NCBI GenBank assembly: GCA_046545575.1
Contig: JBKGZM010000008.1
Location: 1 to 47,363 of the forward strand
Length of the DNA: 47,363 nt
Direction of reading: 5' to 3'
DNA from: JAGXOF01 sp046545575
Lineage (GTDB): Bacteria > Chloroflexota > Dehalococcoidia > SZUA-161 > SpSt-899
A program made the position numbers and the translations under genes. The notes beneath the pieces are model-generated. The model had not been told where the DNA came from. It did not search any database and was given only the letters and a program-made list of their open reading frames with translations. Shown here piece after piece: positions 24,126 to 32,582 of the stretch; within the stretch, counting starts at the first letter, position 1; each line of letters begins with the position of its first letter.

Positions 24126-25319
24126 ATGCCGAACTGGCAGGAATTGGAAAAGAAATATTTTATGTCCACTTTTAAGCGGTTGCCTGTGGTGATTGCCCGC
24201 GGAGAGGGCAACCGTGTGTGGGATGATGATGGAAAGGAGTATCTTGATTTTGTAGGTGGCTGGGCGGTCAACGTTCTGGGCCACTCTCACCCGGCCATTG
24301 TGGAGGTGCTGTGTGAGCAAGCACGTACCTTGATCCAGACCTCGAATCAGTTCTACACGATACCGCAGTTACGTCTGGCCGAGATTTTGGTGGAGAACAG
24401 TTGCCTGGACAAGGTATTTATCAGCAACAGTGGAGCTGAGGCCAACGAAGGCGCAATCAAGCTTGCCCGCAAGTACGGGCAAATGTACCTGAATGGAGCC
24501 TATGAGATCATCACCGTCACGGGCTCCTTTCACGGGCGGACCATGTCCACGATAGCGGCTACCGGGCAGAAGAAGTTCCAGGATCCGTTCGTCCCCCTTC
24601 CGGACGGCTTTGTGAATGTGGCTTACGATGATATCGAGGCCATAAGAGCCGCCACGTCCGGAAAGACCTGTGCCGTGATGCTGGAGCCGGTTCAGGGAGA
24701 AAGCGGGGTTAATATCCCCGGTGAGGACTATTTTCGCAAGGTAAGGGAATGGTGCGATGAGAATGGCCTGCTCCTGATACTGGACGAGATTCAAACAGGG
24801 ATAGGAAGGACTGGCACCCTTTTTGCTTATGAGCAACTAGGGATCGAGCCGGATGTAATGACGCTAGCCAAGGGATTGGGGGGTGGTGTACCTGTTGCTG
24901 CTCTCCTGGCGAAGGAGAAAGCATCGGTTTTTGGTCCCGGGGAGCATGGTTCTACCTTCGGCGGGAATCCGCTGGTTTGCAGTGTCGCATACACGACTTT
25001 GAAATTCATCCTTGAAAACGGCATACTGGATAACGTGAAGGAAGTCAGTGCGTACCTGATGTCGAAGCTTGATGAGCTCAGGTCAACATATGATATGATT
25101 ACTGAGGTGCGTGGCAGAGGATTATTGTGTGCTGTAGAATTCAACTCGGATATCTCCGCTGATGTGGTGCAGGCCTGTTTGCAGAGGGGGCTCCTTGTCA
25201 ATCCCGTTAAGCCCAACGCCATACGACTCATGCCCGCTCTCATTGTCCAGAAAACGGAAGTTAGTGAAGCCGTGGGCATACTGCGTGAGGTTCTGGAGAT
25301 GTTAGGAGGGGAGAAATGA
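24126..25319 (+). CDS. argD: Acetylornithine/succinyldiaminopimelate-type aminotransferase
   Basis: A 397-residue class-III PLP aminotransferase. The start ATG follows CAGGAGGAACA. Motifs: WDDDGKEYLDFVGGWAVNVLGHSHP, ISNSGAEANEGAIKLARK, the GSFHGRT aldimine-phosphate site, LEPVQGESG, ILDEIQTGIGRTG, and TLAKGLGGG with the PLP lysine K249. The closest pattern is ArgD (arginine synthesis, N-acetylornithine), which may also serve lysine synthesis. The related ornithine or GABA aminotransferases cannot be wholly excluded. The next gene overlaps by 4 bases. Confidence 0.9.
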   Translation: MPNWQELEKKYFMSTFKRLPVVIARGEGNRVWDDDGKEYLDFVGGWAVNVLGHSHPAIVEVLCEQARTLIQTSNQFYTIPQLRLAEILVENSCLDKVFISNSGAEANEGAIKLARKYGQMYLNGAYEIITVTGSFHGRTMSTIAATGQKKFQDPFVPLPDGFVNVAYDDIEAIRAATSGKTCAVMLEPVQGESGVNIPGEDYFRKVREWCDENGLLLILDEIQTGIGRTGTLFAYEQLGIEPDVMTLAKGLGGGVPVAALLAKEKASVFGPGEHGSTFGGNPLVCSVAYTTLKFILENGILDNVKEVSAYLMSKLDELRSTYDMITEVRGRGLLCAVEFNSDISADVVQACLQRGLLVNPVKPNAIRLMPALIVQKTEVSEAVGILREVLEMLGGEK

Positions 25320-25822
25320 TGAACGCCATCAAGGTAATCTATGTCCTGATTCTGGCCGCTTTTCTGATAATGTTCGTTGCCTTTGGTATTTCGGCGTTTT
25401 ATGAACCGCCGGAGCGTCCTGATTATCCAACGCCGCCCGAGCCTATTACAAGGGAACTTCCACCTGAGGATTCGGAGGAATACCAGGAGTGGCAGGCGGA
25501 ACGCGAGCAGTGGGAAGAAGAACGAGAAGCAATGCAGGAAGTCTATCATGAGGAGAGGAAGGACCATCGCAGGAACGTGTTCTTCATAGCCTATCCTTAT
25601 GGTTTACTCCTTATTGTGCTGGGGCTGGTGTTAAGGCCGAGACTGGAAATCCTCAGGCCCGGACTCCTTCTCGGTGGAGTAGGGGCTATCATTTATGCTA
25701 TCGCGCAATCTCCTCTCAGCGATGAACTTCGCTTTGCCGGGGTCGCTGTTGCCATCGGGGTGTTCATCTTTGCCGGATACAGGCTCTTGCTGGAGAGAAG
25801 ATCTGTTGCAAATGAGCGATAA
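25316..25822 (+). CDS. Small membrane protein with central charged coil (unknown)
   Basis: A 168-residue protein with one N-terminal helix (VIYVLILAAFLIMFVAFGISAFY), a Pro/Glu-rich segment and a charged coil (PPEDSEEYQEWQAEREQWEEEREAMQE), then two or three C-terminal helices (FFIAYPYGLLLIVLGLVL; LLLGGVGAIIYAIAQ; AVAIGVFIFAGYRLLL). No family recognised. ATGA overlap with argD means translational coupling. It lies between argD and hisA. Confidence 0.78.
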   Translation: MMNAIKVIYVLILAAFLIMFVAFGISAFYEPPERPDYPTPPEPITRELPPEDSEEYQEWQAEREQWEEEREAMQEVYHEERKDHRRNVFFIAYPYGLLLIVLGLVLRPRLEILRPGLLLGGVGAIIYAIAQSPLSDELRFAGVAVAIGVFIFAGYRLLLERRSVANER

Positions 25823-25846
25823 ATTATGAGCGAGGTGTTACAGGCA

Positions 25847-26590
25847 ATGGATATAATTCCCGCCATCGATCTTCGTCAGGGAAAGTGTGTGAGGCTCTAT
25901 CAAGGGGACTATGACGCCGAGACCATCTTCTCCGAGGACCCGGTATCAATGGCCCGTCATTGGCAGAGCCTTGGGGCAAGGAGGTTACACATTGTGGACC
26001 TTGATGGGGCAGCTGAGGGTGAGCCGTGCAACGATTCCGTGGTTGGGGAGATAGTCAGTCAGGTGAACATCCCTGTTCAGGTTGGCGGAGGTATCCGGAC
26101 GATGGAGTCGGTGAAGCGTTTTCTGGATTTGGGAGTTGACAGGGTTATTCTGGGCACAGTGGCAATTGAGAGTCCGGAGCTTGTAAAGGAAGCCTGCCAG
26201 GCGTTCGATGACCGTATTGTTGTCAGCATTGATGCGCGAGATGGTTATGTCAAGGGGCGTGGCTGGAAAAGAGGGAGTGACCTTACCACTGGCGAGGTCA
26301 TTCAGCAGATGGAGTCGTGTGGAGTGGGCCGCTTCATCTACACCGACATATCCCGCGATGGGACGCTGACTGAGCCGAATTTCGTTGAGATCAAGCGGTT
26401 TGTTTTGCAGACGACGAAGCCGGTTATCGCGGCCGGGGGAATCGCTTCAGTCCGGCACCTGACGAAGCTGGCGGGGTTGGGGGTGGAGGGGGCTATCGTT
26501 GGCCGTGCAGTTTACACTCAGGATATCGATTTGAAACAGGCACTGGCAGCCATTGAAAATCTAAACTATAAGAAGGAGGAGCACACATAG
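25847..26590 (+). CDS. hisA: HisA, phosphoribosylformimino-AICAR ribonucleotide isomerase
   Basis: About 247 residues, TIM-barrel HisA. Start ATG at 25847 begins MDIIPAIDLRQGKCVRLYQGD, matching the family; an earlier in-frame ATG at 25826 has no ribosome site. D8 (catalytic, IPAIDLR) and the second Asp in YTDISRDGT are present; phosphate loops include VGGGIRT and AAGGIAS. It isomerises ProFAR in histidine synthesis. hisI follows after 2 bases, and hisF, often between them, is not here. Confidence 0.95.
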   Translation: MDIIPAIDLRQGKCVRLYQGDYDAETIFSEDPVSMARHWQSLGARRLHIVDLDGAAEGEPCNDSVVGEIVSQVNIPVQVGGGIRTMESVKRFLDLGVDRVILGTVAIESPELVKEACQAFDDRIVVSIDARDGYVKGRGWKRGSDLTTGEVIQQMESCGVGRFIYTDISRDGTLTEPNFVEIKRFVLQTTKPVIAAGGIASVRHLTKLAGLGVEGAIVGRAVYTQDIDLKQALAAIENLNYKKEEHT

Positions 26591-26592
26591 TT

Positions 26593-26919
26593 ATGCCTAA
26601 ATTCGATGAGAAGGGCCTCATTCCTGCGGTAATCCAGCATGCGGATACCGGCGAGGTCTTGATGCTGGGTTACATGAATAAAGAGGCCCTGGAGAAAACA
26701 AAAGACACAGGACAGGCCTGGTTCTGGAGCCGCAGTCGTCAGGAACTGTGGCATAAAGGAGAGACATCAGGCAATTTCATTTATGTTCGCTCCATCATGA
26801 TCGATTGCGATGCTGACACAGTCCTGGTAGAAGGCGATCCTGTAGGGCCCGTTTGTCATACCGGGAATCGCTCATGCTTCTACCGCATGCTCGGTGAGGA
26901 AGAGGAAGGCGAAGAGTAA
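26593..26919 (+). CDS. hisI: HisI, phosphoribosyl-AMP cyclohydrolase
   Basis: A 108-residue monofunctional cyclohydrolase. Motifs: AVIQHADTGEVLMLGYMNKEAL, AWFWSRSRQELWHKGETSGN, and the zinc cysteines in IDCDADTVLVEG and CHTGNRSCFYR. It opens the ring of phosphoribosyl-AMP. There is no fused HisE domain. Last gene of the argD-to-hisI run, ended by the palindromic repeat that follows. Confidence 0.96.
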   Translation: MPKFDEKGLIPAVIQHADTGEVLMLGYMNKEALEKTKDTGQAWFWSRSRQELWHKGETSGNFIYVRSIMIDCDADTVLVEGDPVGPVCHTGNRSCFYRMLGEEEEGEE

Positions 26920-26921
26920 AG

Positions 26922-26966
26922 AATCCCCCTAAATCCCCCTTTGGTAAAGGGGGACTAAGAGGGATT
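26922..26966. repeat. Palindromic AATCCCCC/GGGGGATT-type repeat, bidirectional terminator
   Basis: The segment has outer arms AATCCCCCT and AGAGGGATT and inner arms ATCCCCCTTT and AAAGGGGGAC around a TTGGT loop. This type of C-run/G-run palindrome is a common dispersed repeat in many environmental bacteria. It lies between the convergent hisI and yqhQ genes and supplies the last codons and the TAG stop of yqhQ. Confidence 0.8.
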
Positions 26967-27836
26967 ATCCTCAGGCTCTAGGACGTCCTGGAGAGCCTCG
27001 ACTGCTACCTCTATTTGCTGCGCGTCCGGCTGGCGGGTGACCATCGACTGAATTGCCAGACTTGGGCGCATGATAGCTCGAATCAAGATGTTGTTGGTGT
27101 GGTCTGCGGCAAATTGGATTAATTCATAGCTGAAGGCTGCGATGACGGGTAGCAGTGCCAGCCGTGAAACCATGCGAAGCCAGAGCGCTGGCTGCCCGGT
27201 AAAGACAAATATGATAATGGCGATGACCAGAACGATGAGGAGAAAACCGCTGCCGCAGCGTGTATGAGCTGTGCTGAATTTCTGTATGTGGTCAGGGTCC
27301 AGCGGAACGCCTCCTTCATAGGCGTTGACGGTCTTGTGCTCGGCGCCGTGATAGGCGAAGACCCGACGAATGTCGGGCATGAGGGACATAGCACCGAGGT
27401 AGCCAAAGAATATGACCACCCGGATAAGTCCGTCGGCGAGATTGCTGAGCATTGCCGAATCGGTGAACCGGTCAACACCGTAATGCGTGATCAGCATCGG
27501 TAGTATCACAAAAAGTCCTACTCCCAGCAAAATCCCGAAGACCACCGGAAGCCACATCATAAAGGGATTGGGCTTTTCCTCTATCTCCGATTCCACTGCT
27601 ACGTCGGCTGAATACATCAATGCCTTAACTCCCAAAACGAGGGTCTCGATGAGCGTAAAGATGCCGCGCAAGAAGGGCATCTTGCGCAGACGGCCAGTGT
27701 ATATTGAGTTAAGTGGCTCTGTCTTTGAAACGATCTTGCCGTCCGGTTTGCGAACGGCAGTTTTTACAAGTTTGGGCCCTCGCATCATGACCCCTTCGAT
27801 GACGGCTTGCCCTCCGTAATGAAACCTCTTTGCCAA
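26955..27836 (-). CDS. DUF1385/YqhQ-family membrane metal-site protein
   Basis: A 293-residue membrane protein. Conserved signatures: GGQAVIEGVMMRGP near the N terminus, FAYHGAEHKTVNAYEGG, HTRCGSGFLL and a C-terminal region with NNILIRAIMRPSLAIQ. Five or so membrane helices are visible. The family (YqhQ-like) has conserved His, Glu and Cys residues at the membrane face, suggesting a metal site; its function is not firmly known. Its final Asn-Pro-Ser codons come from the downstream palindromic repeat. Start ATG follows AGGAGGAAATTTTGGC. Confidence 0.93.
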   Translation of the reverse strand: MAKRFHYGGQAVIEGVMMRGPKLVKTAVRKPDGKIVSKTEPLNSIYTGRLRKMPFLRGIFTLIETLVLGVKALMYSADVAVESEIEEKPNPFMMWLPVVFGILLGVGLFVILPMLITHYGVDRFTDSAMLSNLADGLIRVVIFFGYLGAMSLMPDIRRVFAYHGAEHKTVNAYEGGVPLDPDHIQKFSTAHTRCGSGFLLIVLVIAIIIFVFTGQPALWLRMVSRLALLPVIAAFSYELIQFAADHTNNILIRAIMRPSLAIQSMVTRQPDAQQIEVAVEALQDVLEPEDNPS

Positions 27837-27856
27837 AATTTCCTCCTACTACAAGT

Positions 27857-27881
27857 GCACCGGTGAACTAGCTACCGGTGC
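27857..27881 (-). terminator. Small hairpin at the pyrF 3' end
   Basis: GCACCGGT (27857-27864) and ACCGGTGC (27874-27881) form an 8-bp perfect stem with a 9-base loop. It overlaps the last codons and stop of pyrF and precedes yqhQ. No T tract, so it could be an attenuator or mRNA 3' stabiliser rather than a terminator. Confidence 0.4.
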
Positions 27882-28705
27882 CCTGGTCGCTGGTGCTCTA
27901 TCAAAGCTTGATTTATCCTGTCGCGGATTTTCGATGCTTCTGCTCTTGCAGCCTCCGGGAAATTACTCCCGCTGGATGCATAGAGTACCTGACGTGAGAC
28001 GTTGATAATAGCATTTTCGCCGCTTGCGTTTGTGCCATTTTGTACAGCTGATTGCAAATCGCCGCCCTGTGCTCCTATGCCGGGAATGAGTAAAGGCATG
28101 TCAGGGCACAGTGTCCGAATTCTTCTGAGGGAATCCGGTTGTGTGGCGCCGACTACCAGCCCGATGTTCTGATTGTCATCCCATTCCACTGCTTTCCTTG
28201 CTACGATCTCAAACAGTGGTATTGTATTTTCCCCTGCTCCCGGGTGACACTGGACTTGCTGGAAGTCGCTTGCGCCTGGGTTCGAGGTGCTGCACAGTAT
28301 AAAGATCCCTTTGTCGGCGTAATCGGTGAATGGTTGGATTGAGTCATGCCCAAGATAGGGGCTTACCGTGGCCGCATCGAAGCGAAAGATATCGAACAGG
28401 GAGTGAGCATATTTACGGGCGGTGTTGCCGATGTCGCCGCGCTTGGCGTCAGCTATAACCGGGATATCATCCGGGATGTATTCAATACTTCGTTCCAGCA
28501 CGTTCAGCCCGTGGGTTCCCATAGCCTCAAAGAATGCCAGATTGGGCTTGTAGGCGCATACAAGGTCTGATGTCGCCTCGATAATCCGATGGTTGAACTC
28601 AAGGACATCTACATCGGGCATGAGAGCAGGGTCGGGATCGAGTCCGATGCAGAGGAGGCTCTTGTTTCTACGGGAGGCGCTTAAGAGTTTTTCGTTGAAG
28701 TTCAT
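27872..28705 (-). CDS. pyrF: Orotidine 5'-phosphate decarboxylase (long form)
   Basis: A 277-residue OMP decarboxylase. The catalytic D-x-K-x-x-D motif is IADAKRGDIGNTA; the CIGLDPDP, YKPNLAFFEAMG and GLVVGATQPDSL segments are also present, with the phosphate loop PGIGAQGGDLQSAV. This is the longer (type 2, mycobacterial-like) PyrF. It makes UMP from OMP. Its ATG overlaps the glnS stop (ATGA), so it is translated with glnS. Confidence 0.95.
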   Translation of the reverse strand: MNFNEKLLSASRRNKSLLCIGLDPDPALMPDVDVLEFNHRIIEATSDLVCAYKPNLAFFEAMGTHGLNVLERSIEYIPDDIPVIADAKRGDIGNTARKYAHSLFDIFRFDAATVSPYLGHDSIQPFTDYADKGIFILCSTSNPGASDFQQVQCHPGAGENTIPLFEIVARKAVEWDDNQNIGLVVGATQPDSLRRIRTLCPDMPLLIPGIGAQGGDLQSAVQNGTNASGENAIINVSRQVLYASSGSNFPEAARAEASKIRDRINQALIEHQRPGHR

Positions 28706-30390
28706 TTATTTCCTTGCTTCTCGATCTTGGCCCATGTGTCACGCAGGCGCGTTGTGCGGTTGAACACCGGTTTTCCATCGGGAGAATGCATATCCACGCA
28801 GAAATAGCCGATTCGCTCAAACTGGTATCGATTTTCCGGTTTTGCTTCTGCCAGACTGGGCTCAACCAGGCATGTTATTATGTCAAGCGAATCGGGGTTC
28901 AGGCTGTCCCTGAAGTCGCCGCTCTCCGTGTCGTCCGGGTCGGGATTGGTGAAGAGATGGTCATATAGGCGTGCCTCGGCCTCCAGGGCATGTGCTGCCG
29001 AAACCCAGTGGATGGTCCCTTTAACCTTTCGCCCATCCTGAGTTGAACCCCCTCGTGTCTCGGGGTCGTAGGTGCAGCGCAGTTCTATTACCTCGCCTGT
29101 CTTCTCATCTTTAACGACATCCACGCATTTTATTATGTAGGCATATCGCAGCCGTACTTCCCGGCCTGGGGCCAGGCGGAAGAATTTCTTTGGCGGGTCC
29201 TCGCGGAAGTCGTCTCTCTCAATGTACAGAACACGCGAGAAAGGAACCTTGCGTGTCCCCATGCTGGAGTCCTCGGGATTGTTTACGGCGTCCATTTCTT
29301 CAACCTGGTCCTCGGGGTAGTTCTCGATAACCACGCGCAGTGGATTCAGGACTCCCATTACCCGCTGTGCCCGCTTGTTTAAATCATCGCGCAGGCAGTG
29401 TTCGAGCAGTGCGACATCGATGACGCTATCCGTTTTCGCTACGCCGATGCGCTCGCAGAAGTCTCGTATGGATTCCGGGGTATAGCCACGGCGTCGCAGA
29501 CCAAAAATCGTGGGGAGCCGCGGATCACCCCAGTCGGCGACGTGTTTTTCATTGACTAATTCCTGAAGCTTCCGTTTGCTCATCACGGTATGTGTGAGGT
29601 TCAGCCGGGCGAATTCGATCTGGCGCGGGTAATGGACTCCGAGCTGCTCCAGGAACCAGTTATACAGTGGACGGTGGTCCTGGAATTCCAGTGTGCAGAT
29701 TGAGTGTGTGATTCCCTCGATGGAATCCTCCAGTCCGTGCGCCCAGTCGTAGGTCGGGTAGATGCACCACCTGTCTCCGGTGCGTGGATGGCGGGCGTGA
29801 AGGATCCGGTACATGACGGGATCGCGCATGTTCAGGTTGGATGAAGCCATGTCTATCTTGGCTCTCAGGACATGTGAGCCGTCCGGGAACTCACCTGCTG
29901 CCATTCGTTTGAACAGGTCGAGGTTTTCCTCCACTGTGCGGTTACGGTATGGACTTTCCCTGCCGGGCTCCGTCAGAGTGCCGCGATATTCTCTTATCTC
30001 CTCTGCGCTCAGGTCATCGACGTAGGCCTTACCGGCTTCGATAAGCTGTATGGCCCACTCGTACATCTGGTCGAAGTAATCTGAGGCGAAGAAGAGGCGG
30101 TCCTCCCAATCGAACCCCAGCCAGCGTACATCCTCTATGATTGAGTCGATGTATTTCTGTTCCTCTTTGACGGGATTGGTATCGTCGAAGCGGAGGTTGC
30201 AGAGGCCGCCGTACTCCTCGGCGATTCCGAAGTTCAGGCAAATGGCCTTGGCATGGCCGATGTGCAGGAATCCGTTCGGCTCAGGCGGGAACCGTGTGTG
30301 AACGCGTCCGCCGCACCTGTTCGTTCTTATATCTTCGTTTATGATGTCTTCGATGAAGTTGGTGGGTCTTTCGTTATTGGGCGAGTCCAT
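28702..30390 (-). CDS. glnS: Glutaminyl-tRNA synthetase
   Basis: A 562-residue GlnRS. RFPPEPNGFLHIGHAKAI holds HIGH at 43-46; the KMSKS-loop equivalent is VMSKRKL near 270-274. The catalytic domain is followed by two anticodon-binding beta barrels ending ERIGYFCVDMHSPDGK. It charges tRNA-Gln directly. The ATG at 30390 begins MDSPNNERPTNFIED. GlnRS is a lineage-scattered enzyme in bacteria, taken up from eukaryotes in the past; it sits here near gltX, so Glu- and Gln-tRNA charging enzymes cluster. The upstream Phd remnant ends in TAATG with the start. Confidence 0.96.
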   Translation of the reverse strand: MDSPNNERPTNFIEDIINEDIRTNRCGGRVHTRFPPEPNGFLHIGHAKAICLNFGIAEEYGGLCNLRFDDTNPVKEEQKYIDSIIEDVRWLGFDWEDRLFFASDYFDQMYEWAIQLIEAGKAYVDDLSAEEIREYRGTLTEPGRESPYRNRTVEENLDLFKRMAAGEFPDGSHVLRAKIDMASSNLNMRDPVMYRILHARHPRTGDRWCIYPTYDWAHGLEDSIEGITHSICTLEFQDHRPLYNWFLEQLGVHYPRQIEFARLNLTHTVMSKRKLQELVNEKHVADWGDPRLPTIFGLRRRGYTPESIRDFCERIGVAKTDSVIDVALLEHCLRDDLNKRAQRVMGVLNPLRVVIENYPEDQVEEMDAVNNPEDSSMGTRKVPFSRVLYIERDDFREDPPKKFFRLAPGREVRLRYAYIIKCVDVVKDEKTGEVIELRCTYDPETRGGSTQDGRKVKGTIHWVSAAHALEAEARLYDHLFTNPDPDDTESGDFRDSLNPDSLDIITCLVEPSLAEAKPENRYQFERIGYFCVDMHSPDGKPVFNRTTRLRDTWAKIEKQGNK

Positions 30391-30602
30391 TATCGTCCTT
30401 CTCTTTCCTCGATGACGGTTTGGGGAAGTGGTTTGCCTAGCACTGTAACAGGTGTTGAAAGCCCTTGTGGCTTGCCGCTGCCCCATGACGCGAATCCTTC
30501 TTCGGTTATCCTGCGAAGTTTCTTGACCTTAAGGAGGACTATGTAACGGCTGAGCTTACTTTTCAGTTCCCTTATCGTTGGTTTCAACGTCCTATCCCCC
30601 AT
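30390..30602 (-). pseudogene. Phd/YefM-type antitoxin, internally deleted
   Basis: A 70-codon frame starting MGDRTLKPTIRELKSKLSRYI and ending EEGFASWGSGKPQGLSTPV plus VIEEREGR. Both ends look like a Phd/YefM antitoxin of the 'E-G-F-A-S-W-G-x-G-K-P' subtype, but the middle (the E-x-x-x-I-T-x-x-G-x-P-V-A strands, about 25 residues or more) is missing, so the DNA-binding domain cannot fold. No toxin gene is adjacent. Its TAA overlaps the glnS ATG (TAATG), so if transcribed and translated it could couple translation to glnS. Confidence 0.55.
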
Positions 30603-30608
30603 GCTCAC

Positions 30609-30638
30609 AATATAGCAGATATGTGACCGGATTCTCAA
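30609..30638 (-). promoter_or_regulatory. Probable promoter for the glnS operon
   Basis: Minus-strand TTGAGA (30638-30633), 18-base spacer, TATATT (30614-30609). Transcription would begin about at 30602, right at the ATG of the Phd-like remnant, giving either a leaderless start or a ~210-base leader before glnS. Confidence 0.5.
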
Positions 30639-30693
30639 ACCTAGGGTTACTTGGAGAGCGCTTGCTTCGCGCGGGCGATGCGGGAAAATGTAA

Positions 30694-30741
30694 GGCGGCC
30701 CGCCAGAGGCGGGCCGCCGATTGGCGGGATGCAACCCCGCC
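30694..30741 (-). terminator. Terminator pair after gltX
   Basis: Reading on the minus strand from the gltX stop, first comes a GGCGGG/CCCGCC stem (30741-30723), then an 11-bp perfect stem GGCGGCCCGCC / GGCGGGCCGCC (30718-30694) with a TCT loop, followed by TTACATTTT. The second stem shares its CGGCCCGC core with the groEL terminator. Confidence 0.8.
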
Positions 30742-30748
30742 CTACGGT

Positions 30749-32236
30749 TCACACTTCACTTGAGGCATTCTCCAGCTTCTCCAGGGCCACCTGAATCCTT
30801 CTCAGGCACGTTTCCTTGCCCAGTACCTCCATCGTCTCGAAGAGGGGTGGGGTGGCGGTGCGGCCGGTGCAGGCCGTCCTCAGCGGACTGAAGAGCTGGC
30901 CCGCCTTGAGGCCCAGTTCGCTGGCAAGCGAGCGTAGCGTTGTTTCCAGTGTCTCGTGGTCGAAGCTATCCAGGCCGGATATTCTTTCTTGGGCCGCTCT
31001 CATGGCGTTCAAGGACGCATCAGCAGTCATTTTCTTTCCTACAAGGAGCGATGTATCGTAATCGAAATTATCCCGGAAAAAGAACTCGGCGTACTCAGGG
31101 GCCTCTGCCAGCGTCATTATTCGCTCCTGGATAAGTGGTACAATCTGCCTTACATACTCCCGTGAGATCGGGCGCTCGACCTTCGGGGGCAAGCCCTTCT
31201 CCATATGGGGCATTATCTTGTGGAGTAAGTCCTCCTGGTTGAGATTGCGAATGTACACACCGTTCATCCAGCGGAGCTTTTCGTAGTCGAAGACAGCTGC
31301 ATTCTTGCTGACGCGCTCGATGGAGAAATTGCGCAAAAGCTCTTCCCTGCTGAAGAGTTCCGAACGGTCGTCAAGCGACCATCCCAGGAGGGCCAGGAAA
31401 TTGATTACAGTTTCCGGGAGGTAGCCCTGCTCCTGCAGTTCAGCGGTTGTTGTAGCGCCGTGCCGCTTGCTTAGCTTCGATTTGTCGGGGCCGAGTATCA
31501 TCGGCAGGTGGGCAAAATAAGGAGGCTCCCAGCCGAATGCCTGATAGAGCAAAACATGCCTCGGCGTGCTGGAAAGCCACTCGTCGGCGCGGAGCACATG
31601 GGAAATACGCATAAGGTGGTCGTCGACGATGTTCGCCAGGTGGTATGTGGGGTATCCGTCCGACTTTAGAAGAACCATATCATCCTGGATTTCATTGTCG
31701 AAGCTAACCTCGCCGCGTATGAGGTCGGTGAATTGCGTCTGCCCTTCCAGTGGTATCTTGAAGCGGATAACGGGCGTTATGCCCTGCGACTCGTACTGCT
31801 CTCGCTGCTCGGGGGTTAAATCGCGGCAATGGCGGTCATAGGTACGGACCGTTTCTTTCTTTCTGGCGTATTCCTCCCGCAATTGTGCGAGCCGCTCCGG
31901 GGAGCAGTAGCACTTGTAAGCCCAGTCGTTGTCCAGTAGCTGCTGGGCATAGAACCGATACAGGTGGAGTCGCTCTGACTGGAAATATGGTCCGTAGTCT
32001 CCGTTTGCCTCTGGGCCTTCGTCCCAGTCCAGTCCTAGCCATCGCAGGACGTTGAGAATGCTCTCAACGGCATCCTCGACTTTCCGTTCGACATCGGTAT
32101 CCTCGATGCGCAGGATGAACTTTCCCCCGTTGCTGCGGGCGAACAGCCAGTTAAACAGTGCCGTCCGGATATTCCCCACGTGGGGGTATCCGGTTGGGCT
32201 GGGGGCGAAACGAACGCGGATATTCTCGTTCTTCAT
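30749..32236 (-). CDS. gltX: Glutamyl-tRNA synthetase
   Basis: A 495-residue bacterial GluRS. The class-I signature is APSPTGYPHVGNIRTALFNW (HVGN at 19-22 in the HIGH position, with Pro before it), and KLSKR at 254-258. The ILRIEDTDVERK segment and the C-terminal anticodon-binding helical domain are present. It charges tRNA-Glu; with a GlnRS present it need not mischarge tRNA-Gln. No gatCAB genes occur in this window. Length is typical. Confidence 0.96.
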   Translation of the reverse strand: MKNENIRVRFAPSPTGYPHVGNIRTALFNWLFARSNGGKFILRIEDTDVERKVEDAVESILNVLRWLGLDWDEGPEANGDYGPYFQSERLHLYRFYAQQLLDNDWAYKCYCSPERLAQLREEYARKKETVRTYDRHCRDLTPEQREQYESQGITPVIRFKIPLEGQTQFTDLIRGEVSFDNEIQDDMVLLKSDGYPTYHLANIVDDHLMRISHVLRADEWLSSTPRHVLLYQAFGWEPPYFAHLPMILGPDKSKLSKRHGATTTAELQEQGYLPETVINFLALLGWSLDDRSELFSREELLRNFSIERVSKNAAVFDYEKLRWMNGVYIRNLNQEDLLHKIMPHMEKGLPPKVERPISREYVRQIVPLIQERIMTLAEAPEYAEFFFRDNFDYDTSLLVGKKMTADASLNAMRAAQERISGLDSFDHETLETTLRSLASELGLKAGQLFSPLRTACTGRTATPPLFETMEVLGKETCLRRIQVALEKLENASSEV

Positions 32237-32249
32237 AGTTAATGAAGTT

Positions 32250-32287
32250 CATGCAGCGGGTGCCCGAAATCGGGCACCCGCTGCATG
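32250..32287 (-). terminator. 18-bp perfect hairpin after the DUF2283 gene
   Basis: An arm beginning CATGCAGCGGGTGCCC pairs perfectly with GGGCACCCGCTGCATG around a GAAATC centre: 18 pairs if the loop is two bases, 16-17 in practice. It lies between gltX (start 32236) and the upstream pair, so it probably ends that pair's transcript. The T tract is weak. Confidence 0.7.
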
Positions 32288-32330
32288 TTTCTCTGGAACC
32301 TATTCTGCAAAGAAAGATTTGCCCATGTTC

Positions 32331-32582
32331 TTAATTTGCACCCTTAGCTCCTTCCCCTCTCTCACTTGCGTTAAGGATCGTGATCCCTACTACTTCCCCT
32401 TTCTCATACCTGATTATGATGCCATCATCAGTAAGCTCAGAATCATCTGCATGGCTTGGCTTCTTGAAATTGACGTAGAGAACATCTGCCTCTTTGTCAT
32501 ACGAGGTCCATATTTTCCCATATGGAGCTTGTAAGAACTGAGGAACGAGAGTCAATATTTTCTCCATCTCTATCGCGGCCAT
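32331..32582 (-). CDS. DUF2283 family protein
   Basis: An 83-residue protein with the DUF2283 core: WTSYDKEADVLYVNFKKPS, ELTDDGIIIRYEKGEVVGITILNAS. The fold is a small beta sheet and its function is not established; genes of this kind often sit beside small nuclease or toxin-like genes. The ATG follows AAAGGAGGGAGAGGGT, and the gene overlaps the upstream one by 13 bases. A role as the antidote of that protein is inference only. Confidence 0.8.
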   Translation of the reverse strand: MAAIEMEKILTLVPQFLQAPYGKIWTSYDKEADVLYVNFKKPSHADDSELTDDGIIIRYEKGEVVGITILNASERGEGAKGAN

